A DNA stretch of 64,000 nt from Natrinema sp. CBA1119 (GCF_002572525.1 NZ_PDBS01000001.1:1612001-1676000); one strand, 5' to 3'. Shown: positions 8,110 to 16,882, counted from the first letter of the stretch. A program made the numbers and translations. The notes: generated from the letters alone by a model not told the origin.

Positions 8110-8970
8110 CTACTCGACCAGTCGCTCGATCTCGGTCACCAAAATACCGCTCGCGCCGGCGTTTTTGACCTCGGTGATCGTCTCGAAGACGTTTCGCTCG
8201 TCGACGACGGCGTGGACAGCAACGGTCGCCTCATCGTCGTTTTCGTCGGCGATGTCCATGATCGTCGGCCCGCCCAGCCCCGGGATGACGTCGCGGACGT
8301 CCTCGAGTCGGTCTCGAGGCACGTTCATCATCAGGTACCGTTTGCCCTCGGCCTGCTTGACCGAGGAGAGAGCGGTCCTGACCTCGTCGATCTTGGGTTC
8401 GTCGAGTACGTCGTCGCGACCGAACAGCCGGACGGAACTCGAGAGCACCTCGTCGACGATAGCCAGCCGGTTCATCTTCAGCGTCGTTCCGGTACTCGTG
8501 ATGTCGACGATGGCGTCGGCCATCTCGACGTGGGGCGTGAGTTCCGTCGCGCCCGACACCTCGACGATATCCGGTTCGACGCCGGTATCGGCGAAGAAGT
8601 CCTCGGTGATGTTCGGAAACTCGGTGGCGACCGTTTTGCCCGCCAGATCCTCGAGTCGCTCGATATCGCCGTCCTCGGGAGCCGCGAGGACGAGTCGGCA
8701 GCGCCCGAACTCGAGATCGAGCAGCTCCGAGACGTTGTCTACGCGCGCCTCCTGCACCTGATCGAAGCCCGTGATACCCAGATCGGCCGCGCCGTCGGAG
8801 ACGTACTCCGGGATATCGGCCGCACGAGCGAATAATACGGTCACGTCGGGGTCGACGGTGTCCGCGTAGAGCTTTCGGTCCGCTCCGTTCTCGAGATGGA
8901 GCCCCGCCCGCTCTAAGAGGTCGATCGTCGGCTCGTGCAGGCGGCCCTTGTTGGGAACGGCGATTCGCAT
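8110..8970 (-). CDS. hisG: ATP phosphoribosyltransferase (long form)
   Basis: A 286-residue enzyme of the first step of histidine biosynthesis, joining ATP and PRPP to phosphoribosyl-ATP. It starts with the typical [11 protein letters not shown], has the [12 protein letters not shown] segment at about residue 61, the PRPP-binding [12 protein letters not shown] segment at about residue 155, and a C-terminal regulatory domain ([27 protein letters not shown]) typical of the long, histidine-inhibited form that needs no HisZ. No other his gene is adjacent, which is common in haloarchaea. Confidence 0.95.
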   Translation of the reverse strand: MRIAVPNKGRLHEPTIDLLERAGLHLENGADRKLYADTVDPDVTVLFARAADIPEYVSDGAADLGITGFDQVQEARVDNVSELLDLEFGRCRLVLAAPEDGDIERLEDLAGKTVATEFPNITEDFFADTGVEPDIVEVSGATELTPHVEMADAIVDITSTGTTLKMNRLAIVDEVLSSSVRLFGRDDVLDEPKIDEVRTALSSVKQAEGKRYLMMNVPRDRLEDVRDVIPGLGGPTIMDIADENDDEATVAVHAVVDERNVFETITEVKNAGASGILVTEIERLVE

Positions 8971-9063
8971 ATGTTGGCGTCTTGGCGGCGGGACGGGAAT
9001 TGTCTTTTCATCCGACCGACGGCCACCTCACGGCCCCTTCTCCCGGGAGCAGCCAAGCCCCAC

Positions 9064-9075
9064 TTCCTTGGTGCG
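9064..9075. promoter_or_regulatory. Weak copy of the copper-gene motif upstream of copB
   Basis: ttccttggtgcg followed by tgac resembles, with one extra base and one mismatch, the ttctttgtgcgttac upstream of copZ at 16169-16183. It lies 32 bp before the copB start codon. On its own the match is weak. Confidence 0.3.
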
Positions 9076-9107
9076 TGACCACATAGCTACCGGTCGAGAA
9101 CCGACCA

Positions 9108-11347
9108 ATGGACGACCACGACCGCCGATCCGAGGACGATCCGGTGCCGTCCGATATCGACCGAGGCAACGGTGAGCGGTCGGACCGAGTCGAGGAGTCC
9201 CTGCTCGAGGACGAGGCCAACGACGCCGAACGGGGCAGAGACGAGATCCGCAACCGACAGGAGCACGACGGCCACGGGGCTGGCGACGCTCACGGCGATG
9301 ACCGCCACGAGCACGGTGACCACGGCGGCGGCATGCATGCCGGCCACGAAACGATGTTCCGGCGGCGGTTTTTCGTCTCGACGCTGCTCTCGATTCCCGT
9401 CCTTCTCTACAGCGAGACGCTCCAGGCGTGCTCGGCTTCTCGGTGCCGGCGTTCCCCGGTAGCGAGTGGCTCACCCCCGTCTTTGCGGTGATCGTCTTCG
9501 CCTACGGCGGCGTTCCGTTCCTCCGGATGGCGGTCCCGGAACTGCGAGAGCGCGCGCCGGGGATGATGACGCTCATCTCGATGGCTATCACGGTCGCGTT
9601 CGTCTACAGTCTCGCGAGCCTCGTCGTCCCGACCGAGTCGGCGTTCTTCTGGGAACTCGTGACGCTGATCGACATCATGCTACTGGGTCACTGGATCGAG
9701 ATGCGCTCGGTCCGGCGGGCCTCGAGTGCGCTGGACGAACTGGCGAAGCTGATGCCGGATACCGCCGAGCGGATTACGAGCGATGGCGAGACCGAAGAAG
9801 TTCCCGCGAGCGACCTCGAGGAAGGGGATCTCGTCCTCGTTCGGCCCGGCTCGAGCGTGCCGGCGGACGGCGTCGTCGAGGAGGGCGAGTCGGACGTCAA
9901 CGAGTCGATGATCACCGGCGAATCGACGCCGGTCTCGAAGGAACCCACAGACGAGGTGATCGGCGGGACGGTAAACGGCGACGGCAGCCTCCGGGTGCGG
10001 ATCAGCGCGACGGGCGAGGAGACGACTCTCGCCGGCATCATGCGTCTGGTCGAGGAGGCCCAGTCGAGCGAATCGAAAACGCAGGCGCTGGCGGATCGCG
10101 CCGCGGGCTGGCTGTTCTACGTCGCCCTCGGCGCGGCCGTCGTCACGGCCGTCGCGTGGACGATCTCGGTGGGATTCGATTCGACGGTGATCGAACGGGT
10201 CGTTACCGTCCTCGTCATCGCCTGTCCGCACGCGCTTGGACTGGCCATTCCGCTCGTCGTTGCGATCAACACCTCGCTGGCCGCGCGCAACGGGATGCTC
10301 GTCCGTGATCGCATCGCGATGGAGCGGGCCCGAACCCTCGATACGGTCGTCTTCGACAAGACCGGAACGCTCACTGAGGGCGAACAGGGCGTAGTCGACA
10401 TCGAGACCGTCGGTAATGTCTCCGAGGAAGACGCCCTGCGGCTCGCCGCGACCGTCGAGGGCGACTCCGAACACATGATCGCTCGAGCGGTTCGCGAAGC
10501 GGCCGACGAGCGCGGCGTCTCGAGGGGATCCGCCACGGAGTTTGAGGCGTTAAAGGGGCGCGGGGTTCGCGCGACAGTGGATGGCGAGCGGGTACACGTC
10601 GGCGGTCCGAACCTGCTCTCGGAACTCGAGGGCGGCGTGCCAGCGGAACTCGAGCGATTCGCCGATCGAGCGGGTGAGAACGCACAGACGGTGGTTTATC
10701 TCGTTCGTGAAGGCAAGCCGGTCGCCGCGTTCGCACTCGCGGACGTCATCCGCGAGGAGAGCTATCGGGTCGTCGACGCGCTTCACGAACTCGGCCTTGA
10801 GGTGGCGATGCTGACCGGCGATTCCGAGGACGTGGCCAACGCCGTCGCGGCCGATCTCGGGATCGATACGGTGTTCGCAGAGGTGTTGCCCGAGGACAAG
10901 GACGAGAAGATCACGGCGCTTCAGGCGCAGGGCAAATCGGTCGCGATGGTCGGCGACGGGGTCAACGACGCGCCGGCGCTCACCCGCGCCGACATCGGGA
11001 TCGCGATTGGGAGCGGGACGGACGTCGCGGTCCAGTCGGCGGACATCATCCTCGTCAAGAACAATCCGATGGACGTGGTTCGACTCGTGAAACTGAGTCA
11101 GGCGAGCTACCGGAAGATGCAACAGAACCTCGTCTGGGCCGCGGGCTACAACGTCTTCGCGCTCCCGCTGGCGGCCGGGATCCTCGCACCGATCGGCATC
11201 CTCCTTTCGCCGGCCGTCGGCGCGCTTCTCATGTCGCTCAGCACGGTGATCGTCGCGATCAACGCACAGTTCCTCCGGCGCGTGGATCTCTCGGTCCCGA
11301 GCCTGCCGGGCGTCTCCGCGCAGCGGGAGCCGCGACCGGCGGACTGA
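9108..11347 (+). pseudogene. copB: CopB-type (CPH) copper/silver P-type ATPase with a one-base frameshift
   Basis: The 5' reading frame (9108-9491) holds a His-rich N-terminus ([19 protein letters not shown]) and the first membrane helix [20 protein letters not shown]. The rest continues one frame over, from [10 protein letters not shown] near 9431 to 11347. A single base missing in gcgtg|ctcggc (expected gcgtggctc, A-W-L) near 9430 explains the break. The downstream 639 codons hold TGES, the CPH ion motif in [22 protein letters not shown] phosphorylation site and [10 protein letters not shown] hinge. An intact product would be about 746 residues and would export Cu or Ag. Real mutation and sequencing error cannot be told apart here. 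Confidence 0.8.
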
Positions 11348-11404
11348 TCCGATGACTGGATCCCGTCGACCGTCCGTACGGTTCTTGCTCGCTCATCTAA
11401 ACGG

Positions 11405-11420
11405 TCCCAGTAATTTGGGA
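11405..11420. promoter_or_regulatory. Candidate operator TCCCA-N6-TGGGA upstream of the merB-like gene
   Basis: The dyad tccca gtaatt tggga is preceded by taaacgg and ends 36 bp before the start codon at 11457. A near copy with the same context lies before the ABC operon at 12896-12911. The central gtaatt overlaps the position expected for a TATA element. Confidence 0.5.
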
Positions 11421-11456
11421 GTCGAGCCGATAGCCGTGGCCATTCGACGGGACAGT

Positions 11457-12095
11457 ATGGGAGACGATCCGTGCCCCTGCGACAGCGCCACCGACGGACA
11501 GGCGGACGAACCCGAATCGACTTCCGATCGGTGGATACCGGAGACACCGGTTCTCGAGGCACCGCTCCCGAGCGATGTCCGGGCTGCGTTAGGTCGGCTC
11601 CTCGGCGAGGAGGCGATCGAAACGCTGGCCGAGTGGTGCACCGAGATCCGTCGCCGAACCGGCGGCGGACCGATCGCAGTCGACGACCTGTGCCACACCG
11701 GCGAGGAGACGGCGCACCGGGGCGAGACGGACGGGAAGCGCTACTATTTCCGGTGTTTCTACGACGCCGTGATTCTGTCGGCGCTCGCGGAGACACCGGT
11801 CGCGATTCGAACCGAAAGCCCGGGCGGAGCGGTAATCGAAGCGCGCGCTGTGGGGACGACTGAGCTCACAGTCACCCCCGAAACGGCGGTGTTTTCCGTC
11901 GGTGTCGACGAAACCGTGGCGCTGCCGCCGGACGACGGACCGTCGCATTCGACTATCTACGCCGCGGTCTGTCCATACGTCAGGGCGTTTCCGGATCTCG
12001 AGGCGTACGAACGGTGGGCGACGACCGTTCCGGCGGCGACCGTCGCGATGCCGCTCGCGGGTGCCACGGAACTGGCGGCCGAACTCGTCGCGTGA
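11457..12095 (+). CDS. merB: Organomercurial lyase family protein (MerB-like)
   Basis: A 212-residue protein of the alkylmercury lyase family, which cleaves the carbon-mercury bond. Catalytic residues of MerB appear conserved: CFYD (Cys and Asp three residues apart, matching the MerB Cys96/Asp99 pair) at about residue 97, and a second Cys in AAVCPYVRAF matching Cys159. The N-terminal helical region (LGEEAIETLAEWCTEIRRRTG) precedes it. The ATG at 11457 is chosen because the 35 upstream in-frame codons cover the dyad at 11405 and look unlike protein. No MerA reductase is nearby, so its true substrate may be other than organomercury. Confidence 0.7.
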   Translation: MGDDPCPCDSATDGQADEPESTSDRWIPETPVLEAPLPSDVRAALGRLLGEEAIETLAEWCTEIRRRTGGGPIAVDDLCHTGEETAHRGETDGKRYYFRCFYDAVILSALAETPVAIRTESPGGAVIEARAVGTTELTVTPETAVFSVGVDETVALPPDDGPSHSTIYAAVCPYVRAFPDLEAYERWATTVPAATVAMPLAGATELAAELVA

Positions 12096-12143
12096 CCGAC
12101 CGCGCGGACGACCGGCGTCGGTCTCGACTCGTACCGGCCCCGT

Positions 12144-12776
12144 TCACAGGTGCTGGCCCAATAGGTTTCGCTCGGCCCGCTGGAGGTGCTCGGCGATCGT
12201 CGACGGATCGACGTCGAGTTCGGCGGCGACGTCCGCGGTCGTCACCGTTCGCGGCACCTCGTAGTACCCCATTTCGTAGGCCGTCCGGACCGCCTCGCGT
12301 TGCCGCTCGGTCAGTTCGTCCAACGGGTGGTCGCGGCCGTCGTACGACCCGAATTTCCGTAGATCCGGCGAAACACCGGCCGTCTCGTACTCGTCGACGG
12401 TTCCGGAAATCGTCTCCTGTGACCCGACCAGCGACAGGGTGGCACCCCGATCGGTCACGTCAGGCTCGCAGGTGCCGACCAGATCGTCCGCCCGCTCCGT
12501 GAGGCTCTCGGGGAGCTCCGGTGCGGTAAACGCGATCACGTAGCGGTGGTCGCTCTCCGAGTCGGTGATCCGCTCCCACCAGTCGACGTACTCGAGGTCG
12601 GACAGTCGGTCCGCGTCGATCGGCGTCTCCACCGCGACCTGCACGATCGCACCGGTTCCGTGACACGCGAGTTCCTCGAATCCCAGCACCCCCGCCTCGC
12701 GAGAGAGCGAGACGAGCTCCGCGATGCCCATCCGATCGAACGCCGGGTCGCTGATCCGCACGCGGGCTTCTCGCAT
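12144..12776 (-). CDS. Bat-type transcriptional regulator (HTH-10)
   Basis: A 210-residue regulator. Its C-terminus carries the HTH-10 domain: LTERQREAVRTAYEMGYYEVPRT, then TTADVAAELDVDPSTIAEHLQRAERNLL (about residues 152-205). The N-terminal half is a bacterioopsin-activator-type sensory module with no recognisable cofactor site, although a Cys lies in FEELACHGTG. The start at 12776 is preferred to one 15 codons upstream. It is divergent from the ABC exporter operon and convergent with merB, so it is a candidate regulator of this metal block; that is inference from position. Confidence 0.8.
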   Translation of the reverse strand: MREARVRISDPAFDRMGIAELVSLSREAGVLGFEELACHGTGAIVQVAVETPIDADRLSDLEYVDWWERITDSESDHRYVIAFTAPELPESLTERADDLVGTCEPDVTDRGATLSLVGSQETISGTVDEYETAGVSPDLRKFGSYDGRDHPLDELTERQREAVRTAYEMGYYEVPRTVTTADVAAELDVDPSTIAEHLQRAERNLLGQHL

Positions 12777-12895
12777 GGCTCTAGGTAGCATCAGACGGCC
12801 ATCGAATAAAGTGGTATCCACCGATCACTTCCCGTACCAGTCTCCACGGCTCCTGAATCGAAGGCCGACGGTCGCTCGAGCGGGTAGATAAACCG

Positions 12896-12911
12896 TCCCA
12901 GTATACTCGGA
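12896..12911. promoter_or_regulatory. Candidate operator TCCCA-N6-TCGGA upstream of the ABC operon
   Basis: tccca gtatac tcgga, preceded by taaaccg, repeats the dyad and context found before the merB-like gene, with one mismatch in the right arm. It ends 37 bp before the ATG at 12949, nearly the same distance as at merB (36 bp). The central gtatac may contribute the TATA element. Confidence 0.5.
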
Positions 12912-12948
12912 GAACGGCCCTTGCGTTCCGCGCCGGTATCGTGCGGTG

Positions 12949-13908
12949 ATGCCTGCGATTCAGACAGATAACCTCACCAAGCGCTTCGGCGACGACGTCG
13001 TCGCCGTCGACGGCCTCGATCTGCGCGTCGCGGAGGGAGACGTGTTCGGCTTCCTCGGGCCGAACGGGGCCGGGAAGTCGACGACCATCGACATGCTGCT
13101 GGACTACGTGCGCCCGACCGAGGGAACCGCGACGGTACTCGGCATGGACGTCCGCGAGGAGTCGGAGACGCTTCGCGAGCGAATCGGCGTGCTTCCGGAG
13201 GGAATGAGTCTCTATGACCGCCTGACTGGCCGCCGACACCTCGAGTTCGCGATCGAGTGGGCGGACGCCGACGACGATCCCGACGCGATACTGGACCGCG
13301 TCGGACTGGACGAACGCGACGCCACCCGGTCGGTCGGCGACTACTCGAAGGGGATGCAACAGCGCCTCGCGCTGGGGATGGCACTGGTCGGCGATCCCGA
13401 CCTGCTCGTCCTCGACGAGCCCTCTTCGGGGCTCGATCCGCACGGGATTCGTCGGATGCGGGAACTGGTCCGCGAGGAGGCCGCAGACGGGACGACGGTG
13501 TTCTTCTCGAGCCACGTTCTCGGCCAGGTCGAGGCGGTCTGTGACCGCGTCGGCATCCTGTCGGCGGGCGAGTTAGTGGCCGTCGATACCGTCGAGGGAC
13601 TGCGGAGAACCGTCGGTGCCGGCTCGGAACTGCGCCTGCGCGTGACCGGCGACATCGACGTCACTATCACCGATATCGAGGGGGTCGATTCGGTTCGGCT
13701 GGCGGACGGTCTCCTCCGGGTCGCGTGTTCGGATTCGCGTGCGAAAGCGCGGGTCGTGACCCGACTGACGAACGCCGGCGTCGATATCCTCGACATCGAC
13801 TCCGAGGAAGCGTCCCTCGAGGACGTGTTCACGGCGTACACGACGGACGGCGACGGTACCGAATCACCGGTGAATGACCCCGCCGTCGTCACGGAGGTGG
13901 TACCGTGA
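12949..13908 (+). CDS. ABC transporter ATP-binding protein
   Basis: A 319-residue ATPase subunit of an ABC-2 type exporter. Walker A is GPNGAGKST (about residue 38), the ABC signature is YSKGMQQRLALG (about residue 133), Walker B is LLVLDEPSSGLDP, and the switch His is in FFSSH. The C-terminal ~90 residues form the extra beta domain seen in DrrA/NosF-like ATPases. The ATG at 12949 is chosen over the overlapping GTG one codon earlier. Its stop overlaps the GTG start of the permease by four bases, so the two are coupled. Substrate unknown; the metal-gene context hints at copper or a NosFY-like role. Confidence 0.9.
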   Translation: MPAIQTDNLTKRFGDDVVAVDGLDLRVAEGDVFGFLGPNGAGKSTTIDMLLDYVRPTEGTATVLGMDVREESETLRERIGVLPEGMSLYDRLTGRRHLEFAIEWADADDDPDAILDRVGLDERDATRSVGDYSKGMQQRLALGMALVGDPDLLVLDEPSSGLDPHGIRRMRELVREEAADGTTVFFSSHVLGQVEAVCDRVGILSAGELVAVDTVEGLRRTVGAGSELRLRVTGDIDVTITDIEGVDSVRLADGLLRVACSDSRAKARVVTRLTNAGVDILDIDSEEASLEDVFTAYTTDGDGTESPVNDPAVVTEVVP

Positions 13909-14801
13909 CAGTCTCCTGGCGAGACGTCGCCCGGAAGGACTTCGAGGACGCCGCGCGCTCGAGGCTGCTCTGGGGGCTCGTCTTCGTCTTCGTCGCGTTC
14001 CTGGTGATGTCGCTGCTCTCGGCTGAACAGCTCTTCCCGGAGCCCGTGACCGTCGGCGCCGCGATGGCCCTTTCGGGCGTCGCGATGCTCGCGCAACTGT
14101 TCGTCCCGGGCATCGCGCTGGTCGCCGGCTACATGTCCGTGGTCGGCGAGCGCCGGTCCGGGAGCCTGCGAGTGCTGCTGAGCTATCCGTTCTCCAGGGG
14201 CGACGTGGTCGCCGGCAAACTCGCCGGCCGACTGCTCGTTACCGGGACGGCGCTGACTATCGGATTCGCCGTGGCCAGCGTCCTCGTCGTGGCGCTGTAC
14301 GGCGTCCCCGACGTCGCGACGTTCGCCGGGTTCGTGGCCACCGGCGTCCTGCTCGGGCTGACGTTCACGGCCCTCGCAGTCGGCGGGTCGGCCGCCGCGT
14401 CGACCCAGGGACGAGCGCGGACGCTCACCATCGGATCGTTCGTGGGAATGGTGTTCTTCTGGAAACCGGTGATCGTCGGGATACACTACGCGGCTACCGG
14501 TTCACTGCCGGGGATTCGGGCCGAGACCTGGTACTTCGTCCTCAAGCGACTCAACCCGCTCGAGGCGTATCGCGTCCTCACCGGTGCCGTCCTCGACGAG
14601 CGGGTGGACGCGGTCCCCGAGTTCCCGCTCGAGGACGTCCCGGCTACCGCGTCAGCCGAGACGCTCGAACTCTCGAACCGGATCGCGGGCGAGGTTCCGT
14701 TCTACCTCGCCGACTGGTTCTCGGTCGTCGTGTTGCTCGCGTGGGGACTCGTTCCCGTCGTCGTGGGCTACTGGCGGTTCGAGGACGCGGACCTCGGGTG
14801 A
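13905..14801 (+). CDS. ABC-2 type transporter permease
   Basis: A 298-residue membrane protein of the NosY/ABC-2 permease type with about six hydrophobic segments (near residues 22-40, 52-75, 105-125, 135-157, 175-195, 270-290). It has the conserved VVGERRSGSLRVLLSYPFSRGDVVAGK segment after the second helix, the coupling motif of this family. The GTG start overlaps the ATPase stop (gtga). Together with the ATPase it should form one exporter. A LPGI...NPLEAYRVLTGAV region resembles NosY proteins, which supply sulfur or metal for the nitrous oxide reductase CuZ site, but no nos genes are present. Confidence 0.85.
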   Translation: MTVSWRDVARKDFEDAARSRLLWGLVFVFVAFLVMSLLSAEQLFPEPVTVGAAMALSGVAMLAQLFVPGIALVAGYMSVVGERRSGSLRVLLSYPFSRGDVVAGKLAGRLLVTGTALTIGFAVASVLVVALYGVPDVATFAGFVATGVLLGLTFTALAVGGSAAASTQGRARTLTIGSFVGMVFFWKPVIVGIHYAATGSLPGIRAETWYFVLKRLNPLEAYRVLTGAVLDERVDAVPEFPLEDVPATASAETLELSNRIAGEVPFYLADWFSVVVLLAWGLVPVVVGYWRFEDADLG

Positions 14802-14918
14802 CGGTGACTCGGCTTCGATCGACTCGAGCACGAGGCGGCCGAACGCCCCGTTCACGAACCGTGTTCGAACGGCCGGTCGTCGCCGACGGATCACGTTTCT
14901 ACACGAGGGCGCCGGTCC

Positions 14919-15290
14919 TCACCCGTCCCGCTCGAGCGCGTCTCGCCGCTGTTCGTACTCCTCGTCGCTCACTTCGCCACGAGCGTACGTGAGGCGAAGC
15001 TCCTCGAGCGCCCGATCGGAGTCGTCCGACCCGGCAATCGCACGATAGAGGAGGTATCCGCCACCGATGATGGCGGCGACGAACAGGAGTTGGAGCAGGA
15101 CGGCGACGAGCGACATCCAGCCGGGTGCCGTTCCGTCACCCCACGCTCCGTGTCCCCACATTCCGCCCATCATCGGGCCGAACCCCATCATCGGGCCGAA
15201 CCCCATGAAGACCGTCGGCAGAACCACGAGGGCACCGAGGGTAATGAGGACGATCGTGACGAGTCTCGTATCGTTCGTCTCTGTTGCCAT
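14919..15290 (-). CDS. SHOCT-domain membrane protein with a Met/Gly-rich loop
   Basis: A 123-residue protein with two membrane segments (about residues 11-30 and 58-82) and a C-terminal SHOCT domain (ALEELRLTYARGEVSDEEYEQRRDAL). Between the helices is an unusual GFGPMMGFGPMMGGMWGHGAWG stretch with a near-perfect internal duplication of GFGPMM. Met/His-rich loops can bind Cu(I), and the gene sits between metal-export genes, so a copper-related role is possible but unproven. SHOCT domains mostly mediate oligomerisation. Confidence 0.75.
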   Translation of the reverse strand: MATETNDTRLVTIVLITLGALVVLPTVFMGFGPMMGFGPMMGGMWGHGAWGDGTAPGWMSLVAVLLQLLFVAAIIGGGYLLYRAIAGSDDSDRALEELRLTYARGEVSDEEYEQRRDALERDG

Positions 15291-15701
15291 GAGATCTCAC
15301 CAGTGACGGATCGTTCCGTCTCTATCTAGAGAGACGACCTCCGTACTCAATGCGATTCTGCCTTCGAACCTTGCGTCTAGATCCGGAATATCTTTGATAT
15401 CCATCGTTTAGAATTACTATGCGATCATCATTGAACCGAGACCAGTGAGCCACCCGTTCGGAGCGTGTTGAACCACTCGATACCTGCTTCCAGCGGAGTA
15501 TGTCCACGTACAGAATCGTTTTGCGTGATCGGTGGCCTCATTGATCCCTGTACTGGGACGCCACGAGACCAACGAGCGGTCTTCACGCCACCCTCTGCAA
15601 TACACACTCCCCATTTCACTTTGGATATCAGTGCCTGGGCCGGATCAGACAACGCTTTTCGAAGGAGAACAGCAATAGCTGATCCATCCGATCTACTACG
15701 C
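15291..15701. other. Gene-free, AT-richer region before the truncated permease
   Basis: About 410 bp with lower G+C than the surroundings. Several short reading frames cross it on both strands, but none has a family pattern or the usual haloarchaeal codon bias. It may be debris from the event that truncated the neighbouring permease gene. Nothing more can be supported. Confidence 0.4.
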
Positions 15702-15968
15702 ATGGCGGCGACACTTATCGATGGAATCCTCGAGTCGCTCCGGATCGGCGTCGGGTTCCTCTGGACGGCGGCGTGGGCGATCAGCATGGGGCTCACGGTC
15801 ACGAGTCTCGTTCAGGTGTACGTCTCGAAGGAGCGAATGGCGAACGTTCTCGGAGAGAGCGATCTCACGATCCTCACGAAGCTGATCCCGGTTCCAAGAG
15901 CGGTCGGCAATGGCCTACAATACGAGTTCATCCGCCGCTCGAGTTCCGTCTACGCCGTTGCGTCGTAG
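15702..15968 (+). pseudogene. 5' fragment of an ArsP/DUF318-family permease
   Basis: The first ~56 codons (GVGFLWTAAWAISMGLTVTS, then LVQVYVSKERMANVLGESDLT) match the N-terminus of haloarchaeal DUF318/ArsP-like permeases, implicated in metalloid or metal efflux; the family continues for another ~250 residues. After about 15869 the similarity stops and the frame runs for ~33 unrelated codons, overlapping the 3' end of copZ on the other strand. The gene appears truncated by a deletion or recombination. Recognition of the family is from memory of its N-terminal pattern. Confidence 0.55.
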
Positions 15969-16147
15969 CCGGCGTCGTCGACCGCGCTGACGAGTACCTG
16001 GGTGTCCACATCCCCCTCGACGGTGGCCCGTTCCGCCTCACGATCGACGTCGACCGACTCGACGCCCGCTACATCCTCGAGCGCGTCTCCGACGGTCTGC
16101 TCGCAGTGTTCGCAGGACATTCCTTCGACGGTAATGGTCTGACTCAT
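15950..16147 (-). CDS. copZ: Copper chaperone, HMA domain
   Basis: A 65-residue heavy-metal-associated protein. It has the metal-binding motif GMSCEHC at about residue 9 and the typical HMA ending AVDDAGYDA. It would carry Cu(I) to CopA and perhaps to the regulator. It is divergent from the Lrp-TRASH regulator, separated by 126 bp that contain an inverted pair of the motif cacaaagaa. A single HMA domain and small size fit CopZ; haloarchaea often keep it beside copA as here. Confidence 0.9.
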   Translation of the reverse strand: MSQTITVEGMSCEHCEQTVGDALEDVAGVESVDVDREAERATVEGDVDTQVLVSAVDDAGYDATA

Positions 16148-16168
16148 ACGAAACGATACGGGCGGCTA

Positions 16169-16232
16169 TTCTTTGTGCGTTACTACTTTCAATGCTAACT
16201 CAAAGACGGCTAGTACTTTCGAACACAAAGAA
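16169..16232. promoter_or_regulatory. Inverted CACAAAGAA pair between copZ and the copper regulator
   Basis: ttctttgtg at 16169-16177 and its exact complement cacaaagaa at 16224-16232 face each other between the divergent copZ and Lrp-TRASH genes. The right copy sits in ttcgaacacaaagaaaaa; a third copy, in ttcgatcgcaaagaaa, lies before copA at 16867-16882. Lrp-type proteins bind such repeated sites, so this is a plausible autoregulated copper operator. Confidence 0.5.
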
Positions 16233-16273
16233 AAAATCGCCACGCTCTTTGATCGCTGGATTCAACGAGCGCT

Positions 16274-16864
16274 ATGCGCGACCTCGACGAGACCGACATG
16301 GAGATCCTGCGGCTACTGGGTGAAGACGCTCGGCGACCGTACAGCGAAATCGCCGAGGCGGTGGACCTCTCCGGGCCGGCCGTCTCCGACCGCGTCGAGC
16401 GACTCGAGGAGGCGGGCGTCATCGAGGGATTCACCGTCGACGTGGATCAGTCACAGCTCCGAGCCGGAATCCCCGTGTTCGTGCAGGCGACCGTTCCCGC
16501 GGCCGACGTCGACGACTGCAAAGCGACCATCGCGGACGCCGACGCCGTTGAGCACGTGTTCGTCACCGCCGACGGCGAGTGCTGGTTCTACGCTCGTGCG
16601 CAGGTGCGACAGGTCCGCGAGTGGCTTCAGGGGCTCCTCCCCGACGCGGACGGCGTCGACTACGACGTCACGCTGGTGGACGACGCGGAGTGGACCCCTT
16701 CCCTCGAGGGAACGGCGTTTGCACTCACCTGCGCGGAGTGTGGGAACACCGTCGACAGCGAGGGGGAGTCGACCCGGATCGACGGCGAGGTGTACCACTT
16801 CTGCTGTCCCTCCTGTGCGAGCCGGTTCCGAGGGCGGTACGACCGGCTCGAGGAGGGCGTCTGA
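16274..16864 (+). CDS. Lrp/AsnC-family copper regulator with C-terminal TRASH domain
   Basis: A 196-residue protein. The N-terminal winged helix reads LDETDMEILRLLGEDARRPYSEIAEAVDLSGPAVSDRV (about residues 3-42). A RAM-like ligand domain follows at about 60-140. The C-terminus is a TRASH metal-binding domain with CAECGNTV...YHFCCPSCASRF (about residues 152-188, four to five Cys). Halobacterium has an equivalent protein that activates copper efflux. It is flanked by copZ (divergent) and copA (downstream, 84-bp gap), which strongly suggests it controls both. Confidence 0.9.
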   Translation: MRDLDETDMEILRLLGEDARRPYSEIAEAVDLSGPAVSDRVERLEEAGVIEGFTVDVDQSQLRAGIPVFVQATVPAADVDDCKATIADADAVEHVFVTADGECWFYARAQVRQVREWLQGLLPDADGVDYDVTLVDDAEWTPSLEGTAFALTCAECGNTVDSEGESTRIDGEVYHFCCPSCASRFRGRYDRLEEGV

Positions 16865-16866
16865 CC

Positions 16867-16882
16867 TTCGATCGCAAAGAAA
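16867..16882. promoter_or_regulatory. Copper motif copy upstream of copA
   Basis: ttcgatcgcaaagaaa matches ttcgaacacaaagaaa before the Lrp-TRASH regulator at all but two positions. It lies 66 bp before the copA ATG, just after the regulator stop codon. Confidence 0.5.
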
